A stretch of DNA of 64,000 nt from contig NZ_JALNMJ010000006.1 in assembly GCF_023156505.1 (NCBI RefSeq), positions 1 to 64,000 of the forward strand. The letters are read 5' to 3'. The notes under the pieces are model-generated. The model saw only the letters and a program-made list of their open reading frames with translations, searched no databases and was not told the origin of the DNA. Made by a program: the position numbers and the translations under genes. This document shows, in pieces, positions 51,257-60,709 of the stretch. Origin of the DNA: Roseibium sediminicola. GTDB taxonomy: Bacteria; Pseudomonadota; Alphaproteobacteria; Rhizobiales; Stappiaceae. Position 1 is the first letter of the stretch, and each line of letters opens with the position of its first letter.

Positions 51257-52810
51257 TTATGCGTCGCCAAGGGCGGTCAGCAACGGTTGTATATGGGCTT
51301 CATACTGCCGCCAGCGATCGATCGACGTGCTGTAGACCGGTTGGCGCACCTGCTGCCGGCTGAAGGTGAACACCTGCGTGTCCTCGCCCGGCGGCGTCAG
51401 GCATGTCTCCGACCAGGTGAGACCCGCATGGTCGATCAGCGCCCGGCTTTCTGTCTCCTGATCCCTGATCAGGGCTTCGTAGGACTGCTGGCGCAACGAG
51501 ACAGGCAGCACGGCAGTCCAGTGATCCATCAGCGCCTGATACTGGCGGTAATAGTGGCCGAGGGACGCCTGGTTGGCGTTGTAGCTGTGATAGGCGGGAA
51601 GCGGGGTCATGTAGGCCGAGACACAGGTGTCGGCTGGATTGCGTGTGACGTGAATGAAGGTGGCCTTCGGAAACAGCAGCGCGAGCAGCCACAGGTTCTC
51701 GAAATTGTGCGGCATCTTGTCGATCACGCGTCTCGCCTTTTTGTCGAGGCTTTCCAGGAGGCCGAGATATTTGCGACCGATCCGCTGTGCGTCCCGCTTG
51801 TCGAGACGGAGCACGCCGTCGAAGAATGCGGGCTCGTGCAGCTTGCCCTTCGCCATCTCGCGAAGGCTGTCGGGAATGAATTGCAGTTCGCCGGCTCCGG
51901 CCGCGTTTGGGTGGCGGGCAATGATCTGTTCTACCAGGGTGGTGCCTGAACGCGGCATGCCGACCACAAAGACCGGTTTGTCGCTTGTGAGAGCAAAGTC
52001 CTTGCGCGCTTCGAAAAAGGCCGGCGTGAAGACGGTTTTGCAAGTTTCGACGAACCACGTCTGCCGCTTGGCATTGTAGCTGCCGTAAAGGCCCTGGCGG
52101 TAGCCGTCGAAATAGCGGAAGGCTTTCGCCGTTTCGCCGCGGCCATCCAGGATCTTGCCGGCGGCCATAGCAAGTTTGGTGATTTCGGGGGAGGCGGCTC
52201 CGGACGGGAGACCGCTTAGGATGCGTTCGATAGGGGCAAGCGCGTTTTCCTGCAGGTCCTTGCTGCGCGACTGGGCCGCGGAGATCAGCGTGGCCGGATC
52301 GTCCGGCGTTTCCTCGAAGGCCGCTGCCAGGTGGCGTTCCGCGGCTTCGCCGTTGCCGAGCGTTGTTTCCAGTTCATAAAGTCCCAGATGTGCGCGCGCA
52401 GAACGAGGCTCAATCTTGAGCGCCTGCTCAAATGCCTGACGGGCCATGACGGGACGGCGGAGATCGGAATAGACCTCGCCGAGGGTGCGTTGGGCATATT
52501 CCGATTTCGGTGCGAGCGAAGCGGCCTTGCGTGCGGGAACAAGGGCGTCTTCGCTTTGGCGGTTGATGTTGAGCGCGCTGGCGAGGGTGGCCAGCACCCT
52601 TGCATCCTTTTTGGCCGACTTGGCCGCTGCAGACAGATGAAGGACGGCGCGCTCCGACTGGTTGGCCGAAAGGAACACGAGGCCGAGTCCGTATTGAACC
52701 TGCCCGTTGGACGGATCCCGGTCGGCAAGGTTCTGGAGAAGGGGCAGGGCGTCGTTGAGCTGTCCGGCGGCGATCAGGGAAAAGGCGTGGTCGATTTGGG
52801 TGGGCTGCAT
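51257..52810 (-). CDS. TPR-repeat sulfotransferase, paralogue 1
   Basis: The 517-residue protein has TPR units over about residues 1-240 (repeats such as GQVQYGLGLVFLSANQSERAVLHLSAAAKSAKK) and a C-terminal sulfotransferase domain. The PAPS 5'-phosphosulfate loop is VFVVGMPRSGTTLVEQII, the 3'-phosphate site FIHVTRNPADTCVSAYMTPLP. The family sulfates proteins or small molecules with PAPS as donor. It is downstream of a paralogue of nearly the same length (97-bp gap). No signal peptide is seen. Confidence 0.88.
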   Translation of the reverse strand: MQPTQIDHAFSLIAAGQLNDALPLLQNLADRDPSNGQVQYGLGLVFLSANQSERAVLHLSAAAKSAKKDARVLATLASALNINRQSEDALVPARKAASLAPKSEYAQRTLGEVYSDLRRPVMARQAFEQALKIEPRSARAHLGLYELETTLGNGEAAERHLAAAFEETPDDPATLISAAQSRSKDLQENALAPIERILSGLPSGAASPEITKLAMAAGKILDGRGETAKAFRYFDGYRQGLYGSYNAKRQTWFVETCKTVFTPAFFEARKDFALTSDKPVFVVGMPRSGTTLVEQIIARHPNAAGAGELQFIPDSLREMAKGKLHEPAFFDGVLRLDKRDAQRIGRKYLGLLESLDKKARRVIDKMPHNFENLWLLALLFPKATFIHVTRNPADTCVSAYMTPLPAYHSYNANQASLGHYYRQYQALMDHWTAVLPVSLRQQSYEALIRDQETESRALIDHAGLTWSETCLTPPGEDTQVFTFSRQQVRQPVYSTSIDRWRQYEAHIQPLLTALGDA

Positions 52811-52907
52811 CTTGGTCCGGTCTGTTGGTCTGCCCCGGCGTCGATTTCATGACGCAGAGGTAGTTTGCTTTTAACAAGCCAACCGGACAATGCAAACCGA
52901 ACGGACT

Positions 52908-54470
52908 TCAGTCTTCTGATCCTGCTTGTGACAATCCCTTCAGCAAAGGCTGGATCTGGTCGCGATATTTTTCGAAGCGGTTGACGGCCCCTTTATAGAT
53001 CGGCTTGCGCACCTGGGTCATGCTGAAGGTGAACACCTGCCCCTCGTTGCGCTCGTGCTGGCTGCAGGCCTCGTCCCAGACAAGGCCGGCGTGGCCGATG
53101 AGTGCCGGGCGTTCGGAATCGGGCTCTGCAACGAGTGTTTCATAGGACTGATGACGCAGGGCGACCGGCAACACCTTGTCCCAGTGCCGCATCAACCCGG
53201 CATAAAGGCCGTAATAATGGGCAAGCGTTTCCTGTGACCGGTTGTAGGTATGCCTGCCGGGCAGCGGGGTCATGTAGATCGAGACGCAGGTATCCGCCGG
53301 ATTGCGGGTGACATGGATAAAGGTGGCGTTCGGAAACAAGAGCGCGAGCAGCCAGAGATGCTCAAAATTCTGCGGCAGCTTGTCGACCACGCGGGCATTT
53401 TTCTTGCCGTAGCTCTCCAGGAGCGCCAGGTATTTGCGGCCAATCTTGTGCGCCTCTTTCTTGTCCAGACCCCGGGTCGCCTTGAAGAAGGCGTCGCCCC
53501 TGTCCTGGCCGCACAATGCCGAGACCTGGTCTTCGAAAAAGGACAGCTCCCCGGCGCCGGCCACTTTCGGATGCGCCGACAGGATGGATTCCACCAGGCT
53601 GGTGCCCGAGCGCGGCATACCGAAGACGAAGACGGGCCGGTCGCTCGAAAGGGCAAAGTCCTTGCGCTCCTCGAAAAAGTCCCTGTTGAAGACCTTTTCG
53701 AAGGAGGTGAAAAAGGCCTGTTCCCGGTCGGCGTCATAGGGACCGTACATGTCCTGCCTGTGCAGGTCCAAATAGTGAAAGGCCTTGGCGTAATCCCCGG
53801 CATCGTCGCAGATCTTGCCAGCTGTAAAGGCGAGCCGGGCGCGGTCCGCGCCCGAGACGGGACGCCGCGGATCGCTGAGGATGATATCGATCCGTTCGAG
53901 AGCCTCCAGCTTGAGGCCGGGGTCTGAAACGTCCCGGGCATTGATGAGGACGGACGGATCGTCCGGCGTGAGCTCGTAAGCGCTGCGATAGTGCTGTTCG
54001 GCGCCGTCCATGTCGCCGAGCGAGATTTTCAGCCTGGAAAGGGCCAAATGCGAGACGGCCGATGCCGGGTTGAGCTTGATGGCGGCTTCAAGCGCATGTT
54101 CGGCCATCACCGGGCGGCGCAGCCGGGCATAGGCTTCGCCAAGGATCCGGTGGGCGAACTCCGATTTCGGGTCCAGTGTCGTTGCCTTGCGCGCGTGCGG
54201 CAGGGCGTCTTCCGGACGCGAACCGGCGATATAGGCGTCCGCAAGCGTAGAAAAGATCTGAGCTTCCTTCTTGGCCACCTTGGCGGCGGCCTGGAGGTGA
54301 TCGACGGCCTTGTCCGGAAAGCCGATCGACAGGAAGGCCACGCCGAGCCAGTAATTGATCTGCGGGTCTTTCGGGTTGGCGGCCTGGAGCTCGGACAGGA
54401 TTTCGAGCGCCATGCCGAAATCGCCTGTTTCAATGCAGTGCAGCGCTTCACCGAGCGAATTTTGAAACAT
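52908..54470 (-). CDS. TPR-repeat sulfotransferase, paralogue 2
   Basis: The 520-residue paralogue shares domain order and key motifs with its neighbour: TPR units (DPQINYWLGVAFLSIGFPDKAVDHLQAAAKVAKKEA), the PAPS loop VFVFGMPRSGTSLVESIL and FIHVTRNPADTCVSIYMTPLPG. The two differ along the TPR part, so they may sulfate different targets. Transcription is from the uvrC side, 53 bp after uvrC, and continues to paralogue 1. It looks like a recent tandem duplication in an otherwise accessory stretch. Confidence 0.88.
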   Translation of the reverse strand: MFQNSLGEALHCIETGDFGMALEILSELQAANPKDPQINYWLGVAFLSIGFPDKAVDHLQAAAKVAKKEAQIFSTLADAYIAGSRPEDALPHARKATTLDPKSEFAHRILGEAYARLRRPVMAEHALEAAIKLNPASAVSHLALSRLKISLGDMDGAEQHYRSAYELTPDDPSVLINARDVSDPGLKLEALERIDIILSDPRRPVSGADRARLAFTAGKICDDAGDYAKAFHYLDLHRQDMYGPYDADREQAFFTSFEKVFNRDFFEERKDFALSSDRPVFVFGMPRSGTSLVESILSAHPKVAGAGELSFFEDQVSALCGQDRGDAFFKATRGLDKKEAHKIGRKYLALLESYGKKNARVVDKLPQNFEHLWLLALLFPNATFIHVTRNPADTCVSIYMTPLPGRHTYNRSQETLAHYYGLYAGLMRHWDKVLPVALRHQSYETLVAEPDSERPALIGHAGLVWDEACSQHERNEGQVFTFSMTQVRKPIYKGAVNRFEKYRDQIQPLLKGLSQAGSED

Positions 54471-54523
54471 GACGGCTCCGCTTTACGGGTTGTGGGGCCC
54501 AGGATCCGGCACCCGGAAAAAGA

Positions 54524-56500
54524 TCATTCATGAAAATGGTCATAGACCAGTTTGGCAATGGCTTCGGAAATGCCCGGAACGGCGGCAAGATCGTCGACCC
54601 CTGCCTTTGACACCGCCTTGGCGGTGCCAAAATGGGTCAGTAGCGCCTTCTTGCGGGTCGGGCCGATGCCGGCGATTTCGTCCAGTGGGTTGCGGACAAT
54701 GTCCTTCTTGCGGCGTGCCCGGTGGCTGCCGATGGCAAAGCGGTGAGCCTCGTCGCGCAGGCGCTGGACGAAATAGAGCACCGGGTCGCGTTCCGGCAGC
54801 ATGAAGGACTGGCGGCCGGGGATGAAAAACTTCTCGCGGCCCGCGTCCCGGTCCGGTCCCTTGGCGATGCCGACCAGCGGCACATCGGTGATGCCGAGCT
54901 CTTCCAGGGTCTCGCGCGCGGCTGTCAGCTGGCCCTGGCCGCCGTCGATCAGCACCAGATCGGGCCAGGCGGGCATGTCGGTGCTGGCCGGGGCTTGCTC
55001 AGGCGTGTCTTCAACGTCCTGGTCGTCTTCAGGCTCGGTGGCTGCCGCCTGCTGCGGACGGGCGTGTTCTTTCAACAGCCGGGAGAAGCGGCGTGTCAGC
55101 ACTTCGCGCATCATGCCGTAATCGTCGCCTGGAACCAGATCTTCGGACTTGATGTTGAACTTGCGGTACTGGCCCTTGGTGAAGCCTTCCAGCCCGGCGA
55201 CGATCATGCCGCCGACTGCGTTCGTGCCCATGATGTGGGAGTTGTCGTAGACCTCGATCCGGCGCGGCGGTGCCGGCAGGTCGAAGGCCTCGGCAACACC
55301 TTTCAGGAGCCGCGCCTGGCTGGAGGTTTCGGCAAGGCGCCGGCCAAGGGCCTCGCGGGCATTGGTCAGGGCGTGATCGACCAGTTCTTTCTTTTCGCCG
55401 CGCTTGGGCGCGTTGACCTCAACCTTGCGGCCGGTGCGCTCGCTCAAGGCTTCGGCGAGCAGGTCCTGTTCGGTGAGCGCGTGGCTGAGCAGGATCTGTC
55501 TCGGCGCGGGTTTGTCGTCATAGAACTGGGCGAGGAAGCTTTCCAGAATGTCGGCCTCTTCCAGCGACTTGTCGGCTTTCGGAAAATAGGCCCGGTTGCC
55601 CCAGTTCTGCCCGGTCCGGAAGAAGAAGACCTGGACGCAGGTCTGACCGCCTTCCTGGTGGATGGCGAAGACGTCGGCCTCCTCGACCGATTGCGGATTG
55701 ATGCCCTGGTGGGCCTGGATGTGCGACAGGGCGGACAAGCGGTCCCGGTAGATGGCGGCACGCTCGAATTCCAGATCGGCAGACGCCGCTTCCATCTGTT
55801 CGGCAAGCTGCTTCTTGATCAACTGGCTGCGTCCGGAGAGAAACGCCTTGGCCTCGGAAACAAGACCAGCATAGTCCTCCGGATCGATCTCGCCGGTGCA
55901 GGGACCGGCGCAGCGCTTGATCTGGTATTGCAGGCAAGGACGGGTGCGGTTTTCGTAAAAACTGTCGGAACAGGTGCGGATCAGGAAGGCCTTCTGCAGC
56001 GCGTTGATGGTGCGGTCAACGGCGCCGGCGGAGGCGAAGGGGCCGAAATAGTCCCCCTTGCGCTTGCGCGCGCCGCGATGCTTGACGATCGCCGAGGACG
56101 CGTGATCGCCGGTCACCAGAATATAGGGGAATGACTTGTCGTCGCGCAGCAGCACGTTGAAGCGGGGGCGAAGCCGCTTGATCAGATTGGCTTCCAGCAG
56201 CAACGCTTCGGGTTCGGTCTGGGTGACGACGAATTCCATCGCGGCGGTTGCCAGGATCATGCGGATGATCCGGTTGGACTGGCCCTGCAGCCGTGTGTAG
56301 CTGGTCACCCGCTTCTTCAGGTTGCGGGCCTTGCCGACATAGAGAACCTCGCCATTCTCGTCGAGCATGCGGTAAACGCCCGGCCCGTTGGGCAGGCGCT
56401 TGACCTCGTCGGCGATGACTTCGACGCCCTTGCGCGCGGCCTCGGGGCTGTCCCCGGCCGCGGGCGGCTCTTCCTGGTGAGAATCAGACGTGTCCTGCAT
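54524..56500 (-). CDS. uvrC: Excinuclease ABC subunit C
   Basis: A 658-residue nucleotide-excision-repair nuclease that makes both incisions with UvrAB. Order of domains: GIY-YIG ([29 protein letters not shown], residues about 35-110), the Cys-rich and UVR part ([26 protein letters not shown]), an RNase H-like endonuclease ([21 protein letters not shown]... [16 protein letters not shown]) and a double HhH ([20 protein letters not shown]... [17 protein letters not shown]). Residues about 480-505 are an acidic insert. The N terminus (25 residues) is a disordered extension. Confidence 0.96.
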   Translation of the reverse strand: MQDTSDSHQEEPPAAGDSPEAARKGVEVIADEVKRLPNGPGVYRMLDENGEVLYVGKARNLKKRVTSYTRLQGQSNRIIRMILATAAMEFVVTQTEPEALLLEANLIKRLRPRFNVLLRDDKSFPYILVTGDHASSAIVKHRGARKRKGDYFGPFASAGAVDRTINALQKAFLIRTCSDSFYENRTRPCLQYQIKRCAGPCTGEIDPEDYAGLVSEAKAFLSGRSQLIKKQLAEQMEAASADLEFERAAIYRDRLSALSHIQAHQGINPQSVEEADVFAIHQEGGQTCVQVFFFRTGQNWGNRAYFPKADKSLEEADILESFLAQFYDDKPAPRQILLSHALTEQDLLAEALSERTGRKVEVNAPKRGEKKELVDHALTNAREALGRRLAETSSQARLLKGVAEAFDLPAPPRRIEVYDNSHIMGTNAVGGMIVAGLEGFTKGQYRKFNIKSEDLVPGDDYGMMREVLTRRFSRLLKEHARPQQAAATEPEDDQDVEDTPEQAPASTDMPAWPDLVLIDGGQGQLTAARETLEELGITDVPLVGIAKGPDRDAGREKFFIPGRQSFMLPERDPVLYFVQRLRDEAHRFAIGSHRARRKKDIVRNPLDEIAGIGPTRKKALLTHFGTAKAVSKAGVDDLAAVPGISEAIAKLVYDHFHE

Positions 56501-56570
56501 GTCTGCTATTTAAGCGTCTCTTCGCGAAGGGGAAAGGGCAGGGACGCGTGTGGCGCGGCCGGCGTTGGCG

Positions 56571-57590
56571 TCAGGCCGTGTGCCCGAGCATGTAGACGGT
56601 GGCAATGTAGAAGATATAGGCAGCAGTCATGGCAAGGCCGGAAATGCGGCCGAGGCAGATGCGTAAGCCGGCCAGAGCGGTCAACAGCACGGCGCAGGCG
56701 AGCATCACCCAGATGTCCAGCTTGAGCACTTCCGGCGGAACGTCGATCGGCACGACGACGGCGGTGATGCCGATGATCGCGAGCAGATTGAAGATGTTGG
56801 AGCCGATGACGTTGCCGATGGCGACGGCGCCATGCTGGCGGATCGCGGCCATCACGGTGGTGGCAAGTTCCGGCAACGACGTGCCGAGCGCGATTACGGT
56901 CAGGCCGATCACCGCCTCGCTGACGCCCCAGGCAGTGGCGATGGAGGTGGCACCGGTGATGGTGAAATGCGCGCCGAGCGGCAGGCCAACCAGGCCGAGG
57001 CCGATATAGATCAGCGCGATCCAGATGGAATCCGGCACATCCTCGACCTCGTCCAGCTCATCGTCTCCGCCAAGCTCGCAAGTCGGTTCAGCGACTGCGG
57101 CGCCGGCAGACGCGGCGGCAATGGCCTTTTGTTCCTTGCGGTGTTTCTGGGCAACCATGGTCGAAGCGGCCAGGAAGACGCCGAGCAGAACCAGAAGGAT
57201 CAGGCCGGCCATCAGGTCGATCGGGGTGAAGAAACAAAGCGCAATGAAGGCCAGGGTCACCGCGACCATGAAAAGCGCGTTCCGGGTCGCGCCGTCTTCA
57301 CCGCAAGGCGTGGCCGCAATCAGTGCCGGCAGGCCAAGGACAAGCAGAACATTGGCGATGTTCGAACCGACCACATTGCCGATCGCGATGCCGCCTGCGC
57401 CTTCCATCGCCGCTTTCAACGAAATCACCAGTTCCGGAGCAGACGTGCCGAAGGCGACAATGGTCAAGCCGATGACAAGATTGGGAATTCCAAGACGCTG
57501 GGCGACCCCCACAGAGCCTCTGACCAGGACATCGCCGGCAATAATCAGCACAACAAGTCCGCCTGCGAGGCTTATGTAGTCAAACAGCAT
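56571..57590 (-). CDS. Calcium/sodium:proton antiporter (CaCA family, YrbG type)
   Basis: A 339-residue inner-membrane exchanger. The two inverted alpha repeats are clear: VIGLTIVAFGTSAPELVISL... NVVGSNIANVLLVLG near the N terminus and VIGLTVIALGTSLPELATTV... NVIGSNIFNLLAIIG in the second half, including the GTSxPE and GNVxGSN signatures. Between them lies an acidic cytoplasmic loop (GGDDELDEVEDVPD). It is a lone gene upstream of uvrC by 70 bp on the same strand. Confidence 0.92.
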   Translation of the reverse strand: MLFDYISLAGGLVVLIIAGDVLVRGSVGVAQRLGIPNLVIGLTIVAFGTSAPELVISLKAAMEGAGGIAIGNVVGSNIANVLLVLGLPALIAATPCGEDGATRNALFMVAVTLAFIALCFFTPIDLMAGLILLVLLGVFLAASTMVAQKHRKEQKAIAAASAGAAVAEPTCELGGDDELDEVEDVPDSIWIALIYIGLGLVGLPLGAHFTITGATSIATAWGVSEAVIGLTVIALGTSLPELATTVMAAIRQHGAVAIGNVIGSNIFNLLAIIGITAVVVPIDVPPEVLKLDIWVMLACAVLLTALAGLRICLGRISGLAMTAAYIFYIATVYMLGHTA

Positions 57591-57735
57591 TTATGAGTTC
57601 CGGTTCCGGTCTGATGTGATCGACGTGCACGTCTTAAGAGGATGGCCCAATTCCTGTTGGGCGCCTTATACGCAATAGATTGGTTCGGGGAAAGCCAGAG
57701 ACAAGGATCTTTCTACCCGCCAAATGGATACGCCG

Positions 57736-57750
57736 ATTGCAAATTGCAAT
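57736..57750. promoter_or_regulatory. ATTGCAAATTGCAAT dyad in the outer-membrane protein leader region
   Basis: Perfect 7-bp arms around one central base, 207 bp before the omp ATG and 146 bp before the antiporter ATG. This is a plausible operator or promoter-linked site in the 366-bp divergent region 57591-57956, which holds no gene. No matching regulator is nearby. Confidence 0.4.
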
Positions 57751-57956
57751 GGCCTTAACAGGCTATTCAACCTGCCAGATTGTTGCCGCCATTTGTCACC
57801 AAATCTCCTAAGTCTCAATTCCGATCCGCCACAAACGCTCTCCATATCTCCTGACAGGGGGAGAGTGGGGACGCGGCTTAGCTCGTCCTGCTCGCAATGG
57901 GTCGGCCTTGGAAACCGGCCTTTCAGAAAGAGTATTGTGGATCTGGAGTATCTCTC

Positions 57957-58625
57957 ATGAAACGTCTTGCACTTGCTGGCATGGCACTGACCGCCGCATC
58001 GGCCGCGACCGCGCCGGTGCTTGCAGCGGATTTGCCGCAGTCCCCGGCACCGGCCTATGAGGCGGTTCCGGCTCCGCAGCAATCGATTGACTGGTCCGGC
58101 ATCTATGTCGGCGGTAATCTCGGCTGGAACTTCGGCAACTTCGACAATCAGTCCGGCAGCACCAGCCTGAGCACCAGCGCCAACGGTGTCGGTGGTGGCC
58201 TTTACACAGGCTACAATTTCCAGGTGACGCCGAATGTGATCGTCGGTGCGGAAGCCGACTTCAGTCTCACGGACCTGAAGGACTCGCGCACCAATGGCGG
58301 CTTGAATCTTGAATCCAAGTCCAACTGGAACTCCAATATCCGGGCGCGCGTCGGTTACAGCTTCGACCGCTACCTGGTTTATGGTGCCGGCGGTCTGGCC
58401 CTGGCCGATCTGGAACTTTCCGGCAACGGCGATTCCGATCGCAAGACAGCCCTTGGCTGGACGGTCGGCGCGGGCGGCGAGGCTGCCATCACCAACAATG
58501 TCAGCGCCCGTCTGGAATATGTCTACCAGGATTTCGGCAGCCAGGACTTCAACCTGAACGGAACCGGCGTCAGCTCGGAATTCAACAATTCCCAAGTCCG
58601 CATGGGCATTGGCTACAAGTTCTGA
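57957..58625 (+). CDS. Outer membrane beta-barrel protein (Omp25/31 type)
   Basis: A 222-residue protein with a signal peptide (MKRLALAGMALTAASAATAPVLAAD). The mature part has the small-barrel pattern of alphaproteobacterial Omp25/31: WSGIYVGGNLGWNFGNF, GLYTGYNFQVTPNVIVGAEADFSLTDLKD, NIRARVGYSFDRYLVYGAGGLALADLEL, a run of alternating aromatic strands, and the C-terminal RMGIGYKF ending in Phe for barrel assembly. It has its own terminator and a long leader region. Confidence 0.9.
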   Translation: MKRLALAGMALTAASAATAPVLAADLPQSPAPAYEAVPAPQQSIDWSGIYVGGNLGWNFGNFDNQSGSTSLSTSANGVGGGLYTGYNFQVTPNVIVGAEADFSLTDLKDSRTNGGLNLESKSNWNSNIRARVGYSFDRYLVYGAGGLALADLELSGNGDSDRKTALGWTVGAGGEAAITNNVSARLEYVYQDFGSQDFNLNGTGVSSEFNNSQVRMGIGYKF

Positions 58626-58649
58626 TCAACGCCGCAAACGGCATTGCGG

Positions 58650-58679
58650 GCCCGGCACCTTCTGGTGCCGGGCTTTTTT
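58650..58679 (+). terminator. Intrinsic terminator of the outer membrane protein gene
   Basis: GCCCGGCACC (58650-58659) pairs perfectly with GGTGCCGGGC (58664-58673) around TTCT, followed by six T. Confidence 0.95.
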
Positions 58680-58794
58680 GTGTTCAGAAACGTATTTTTG
58701 ACGGCAGGCTTATGGGGCAGACGCATGTGCGGGATGCCGGGATGCAAACTGCATGGTTTGGAAGCCGCCGTGGAGATGGCGACCCGGGCCAGTC

Positions 58795-59445
58795 TTACTG
58801 CAGCAGGGCCGGGTCGTTGTCCGGCACGGGCGCCGGTGGTACCTTTGTGCCGGTGAAGGCCGGAACGGCGGCTTCGAAGGCATCCAGCCAGGCGACCAGT
58901 TTCGGATGCCCCGAGCGCCAGTCACCGCCGAACCTGATGTCCAGATAGCCGAGCGCGCAGGCAAGCGTCAGCGTGCCGGCGTCGATGTCGGCGGTCGTGG
59001 ACGGTTCCGCCGGCACATTCGCCTCGAAATAGGCAAGGCCGCGCGCCATCTTGGCCGCCTGATAGGCGTCCCAGGCCGGGTCGCGGTACTTCGGCTCCTT
59101 GAAGCGCTTCTCATAGACCCGGAGAATGGCCGCTTCCATGATGCCGTCGGCCAGCGTCTGGTTGCGCAGCACCGCGAACCGGGCTTCACCCGCCGGGAAC
59201 AGCTTTTCGCCACCGGCGAGGAAATCGAGATATTCCACAATGACGGCGCTGTCGTAGAGCACGTCGCCGTTTTCCAGGATCAGGGCCGGGATCTTGCCGA
59301 GCGGGTTTTGGCTGCGCAGGCTGTCGGAGGGATCGGCGGTGTTGGCGTCTTCGATCTCGATCCGGTCCTTGAGGCCCAGGATCGCCGCGGCGAGCTTGAC
59401 TTTGCGGCCGAAGGGGGACGGGGGCGACGAGCGCAGTTTCAACAT
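58795..59445 (-). CDS. Glutathione S-transferase family protein
   Basis: A 216-residue GST. The N-terminal thioredoxin-fold domain runs MLKLRSSPPSPFGRKVKLAAAILGL through NPLGKIPALILENGDVLYDSAVIVEYLD (the cis-Pro and Glu/Ser glutathione contacts). The C-terminal helical domain ends about residue 205. The residue at the usual catalytic position is Ser (SSPPSPFGRK), suggesting a Ser-type or beta-like class. It is isolated on the minus strand between the omp terminator and the RNase T2 gene. Substrate unknown. Confidence 0.85.
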   Translation of the reverse strand: MLKLRSSPPSPFGRKVKLAAAILGLKDRIEIEDANTADPSDSLRSQNPLGKIPALILENGDVLYDSAVIVEYLDFLAGGEKLFPAGEARFAVLRNQTLADGIMEAAILRVYEKRFKEPKYRDPAWDAYQAAKMARGLAYFEANVPAEPSTTADIDAGTLTLACALGYLDIRFGGDWRSGHPKLVAWLDAFEAAVPAFTGTKVPPAPVPDNDPALLQ

Positions 59446-59491
59446 GATCAGACCTCCAGAAGGAAACGACGGGACGGGGGCGCAGCGCGCG

Positions 59492-60148
59492 TCAGCGGGC
59501 GCGGGGCGGGGGAACGGAGAGGCTGCCGGCCCGGCAACCGGAGCGGTCGACTTCGCGGCAGGCGCGGAACTCCAGATCCTTGGTCAGGCAGATCCGGACT
59601 TCTTCGAGTTCGCCGCGGTCGCAAGTGACCGCCATGGCGTCGTCGCTCAAGCCGGGATTTGCCAGCCGGAAGGCCTTTTCAACCGTCGCCGGCGCCGCCT
59701 TGCCACGCTTGTCGAGTGTGCGGAAGGCGCCTGGAATGGTGATCTTCTCGAAGGCTTCCCGGGTCAGTTCGAAATAGGCCTCCGGAGACAGTCCGGAGCA
59801 GGTGCCGTGTTTGCGCCACTCGTGAAAGACGAGGCTGTGGCTCGGCATGATGTCTTCCATGGAAGTGGCGATCCAGCGATCGATGCGCTGCGGCGCGCCG
59901 GGGCAGCTCTCCGGAAAACCGCGCTCATATTGCGGCCACAGGCCATGAACGACAAAGCGGAACGGCTTGCTGACATCGCACTGGTGAGGGTTGGCGTTGC
60001 CGCCTGCCTGCTTGCAATAGGTCGGCGACCAGGACAAGGCGAGAACGTAAAAGTCAAAGTCTCCGGCTTTGTCCGCGAACGCCGGCTGACCTGTCAACGC
60101 GGCCAGAATGACGGCGCAGCGGCTCCAGAAGCGGGTCGACAGCGCCAT
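59492..60148 (-). CDS. Exported ribonuclease T2
   Basis: A 218-residue secreted RNase T2 with signal peptide (WSRCAVILAALTGQPAFA). The two catalytic segments are intact: FVVHGLWPQYERG (CAS I, His) and HEWRKHGTCSG (CAS II, with Glu, Lys and His). Cysteines are placed for the family disulfides. It would degrade RNA in the periplasm or outside the cell. It is 29 bp downstream of a small secreted protein and probably co-transcribed with it. Confidence 0.92.
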   Translation of the reverse strand: MALSTRFWSRCAVILAALTGQPAFADKAGDFDFYVLALSWSPTYCKQAGGNANPHQCDVSKPFRFVVHGLWPQYERGFPESCPGAPQRIDRWIATSMEDIMPSHSLVFHEWRKHGTCSGLSPEAYFELTREAFEKITIPGAFRTLDKRGKAAPATVEKAFRLANPGLSDDAMAVTCDRGELEEVRICLTKDLEFRACREVDRSGCRAGSLSVPPPRAR

Positions 60149-60177
60149 CCGGTGAAAACCTTTCGTCTGTGACGGTG

Positions 60178-60624
60178 TCAGTGAGGGCGCACGGTGCTGC
60201 AATGGGCGCCGTAGACGTGCCATTTGTCGAGCGGCGACAGGCAGGCCTCGACATTCCAGCTGACGCCGACAAAGCCGGCATGTTCTTCCACCATGTAGTG
60301 GACGGATTGCAGCGAGCCGTCGGACAGGCTGGCTTTGCCTCGGCAAAAGCGGCGCGCGACCGGGCTGATGCCGTTCTGCCGGTAGCGGACTTCGTTGATT
60401 TCGTCGACGCTCAGGATCGTGCGGCCGCCGTAATAGTCGCGGTTGGCCCGTGCGATCGATCCGGCAACTGCGCTTTTGACGGACGCGGCCGTGCAATCCG
60501 GAAGCCGGTTTTCACCGGAAAAGGAGAAATACACACGATGCTCGTCGGCCACGGCCGGCACGGCAAGGCTTGCGAAAACGGTCAGGGCCGACAGGCTCAA
60601 ACGGGCAAAACGGGCAATACGCAC
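60178..60624 (-). CDS. Small secreted protein next to RNase T2
   Basis: A 148-residue protein with a signal peptide (VRIARFARLSLSALTVFASLAVPAVA, GTG start with GGAG upstream). The mature part has four cysteines (RLPDC, RRFC, VEAC, GAHC), enough for two disulfides, and the stretch SLQSVHYMVEEHAGFVGVSWNVEACLSPLDKWHVYG. I do not know a characterised family. Being 29 bp upstream of RNase T2 in one transcription unit, it may be a partner or inhibitor of it, but this is only positional inference. Confidence 0.6.
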   Translation of the reverse strand: MRIARFARLSLSALTVFASLAVPAVADEHRVYFSFSGENRLPDCTAASVKSAVAGSIARANRDYYGGRTILSVDEINEVRYRQNGISPVARRFCRGKASLSDGSLQSVHYMVEEHAGFVGVSWNVEACLSPLDKWHVYGAHCSTVRPH

Positions 60625-60709
60625 GGCAGTAACTCCGGAAGGCAAACTGTGAGGGAGACGATGGGGGAGGCCGGTCTGAAGGTCAAGCTTCGATCCCGGC
60701 AAAAGTGAC

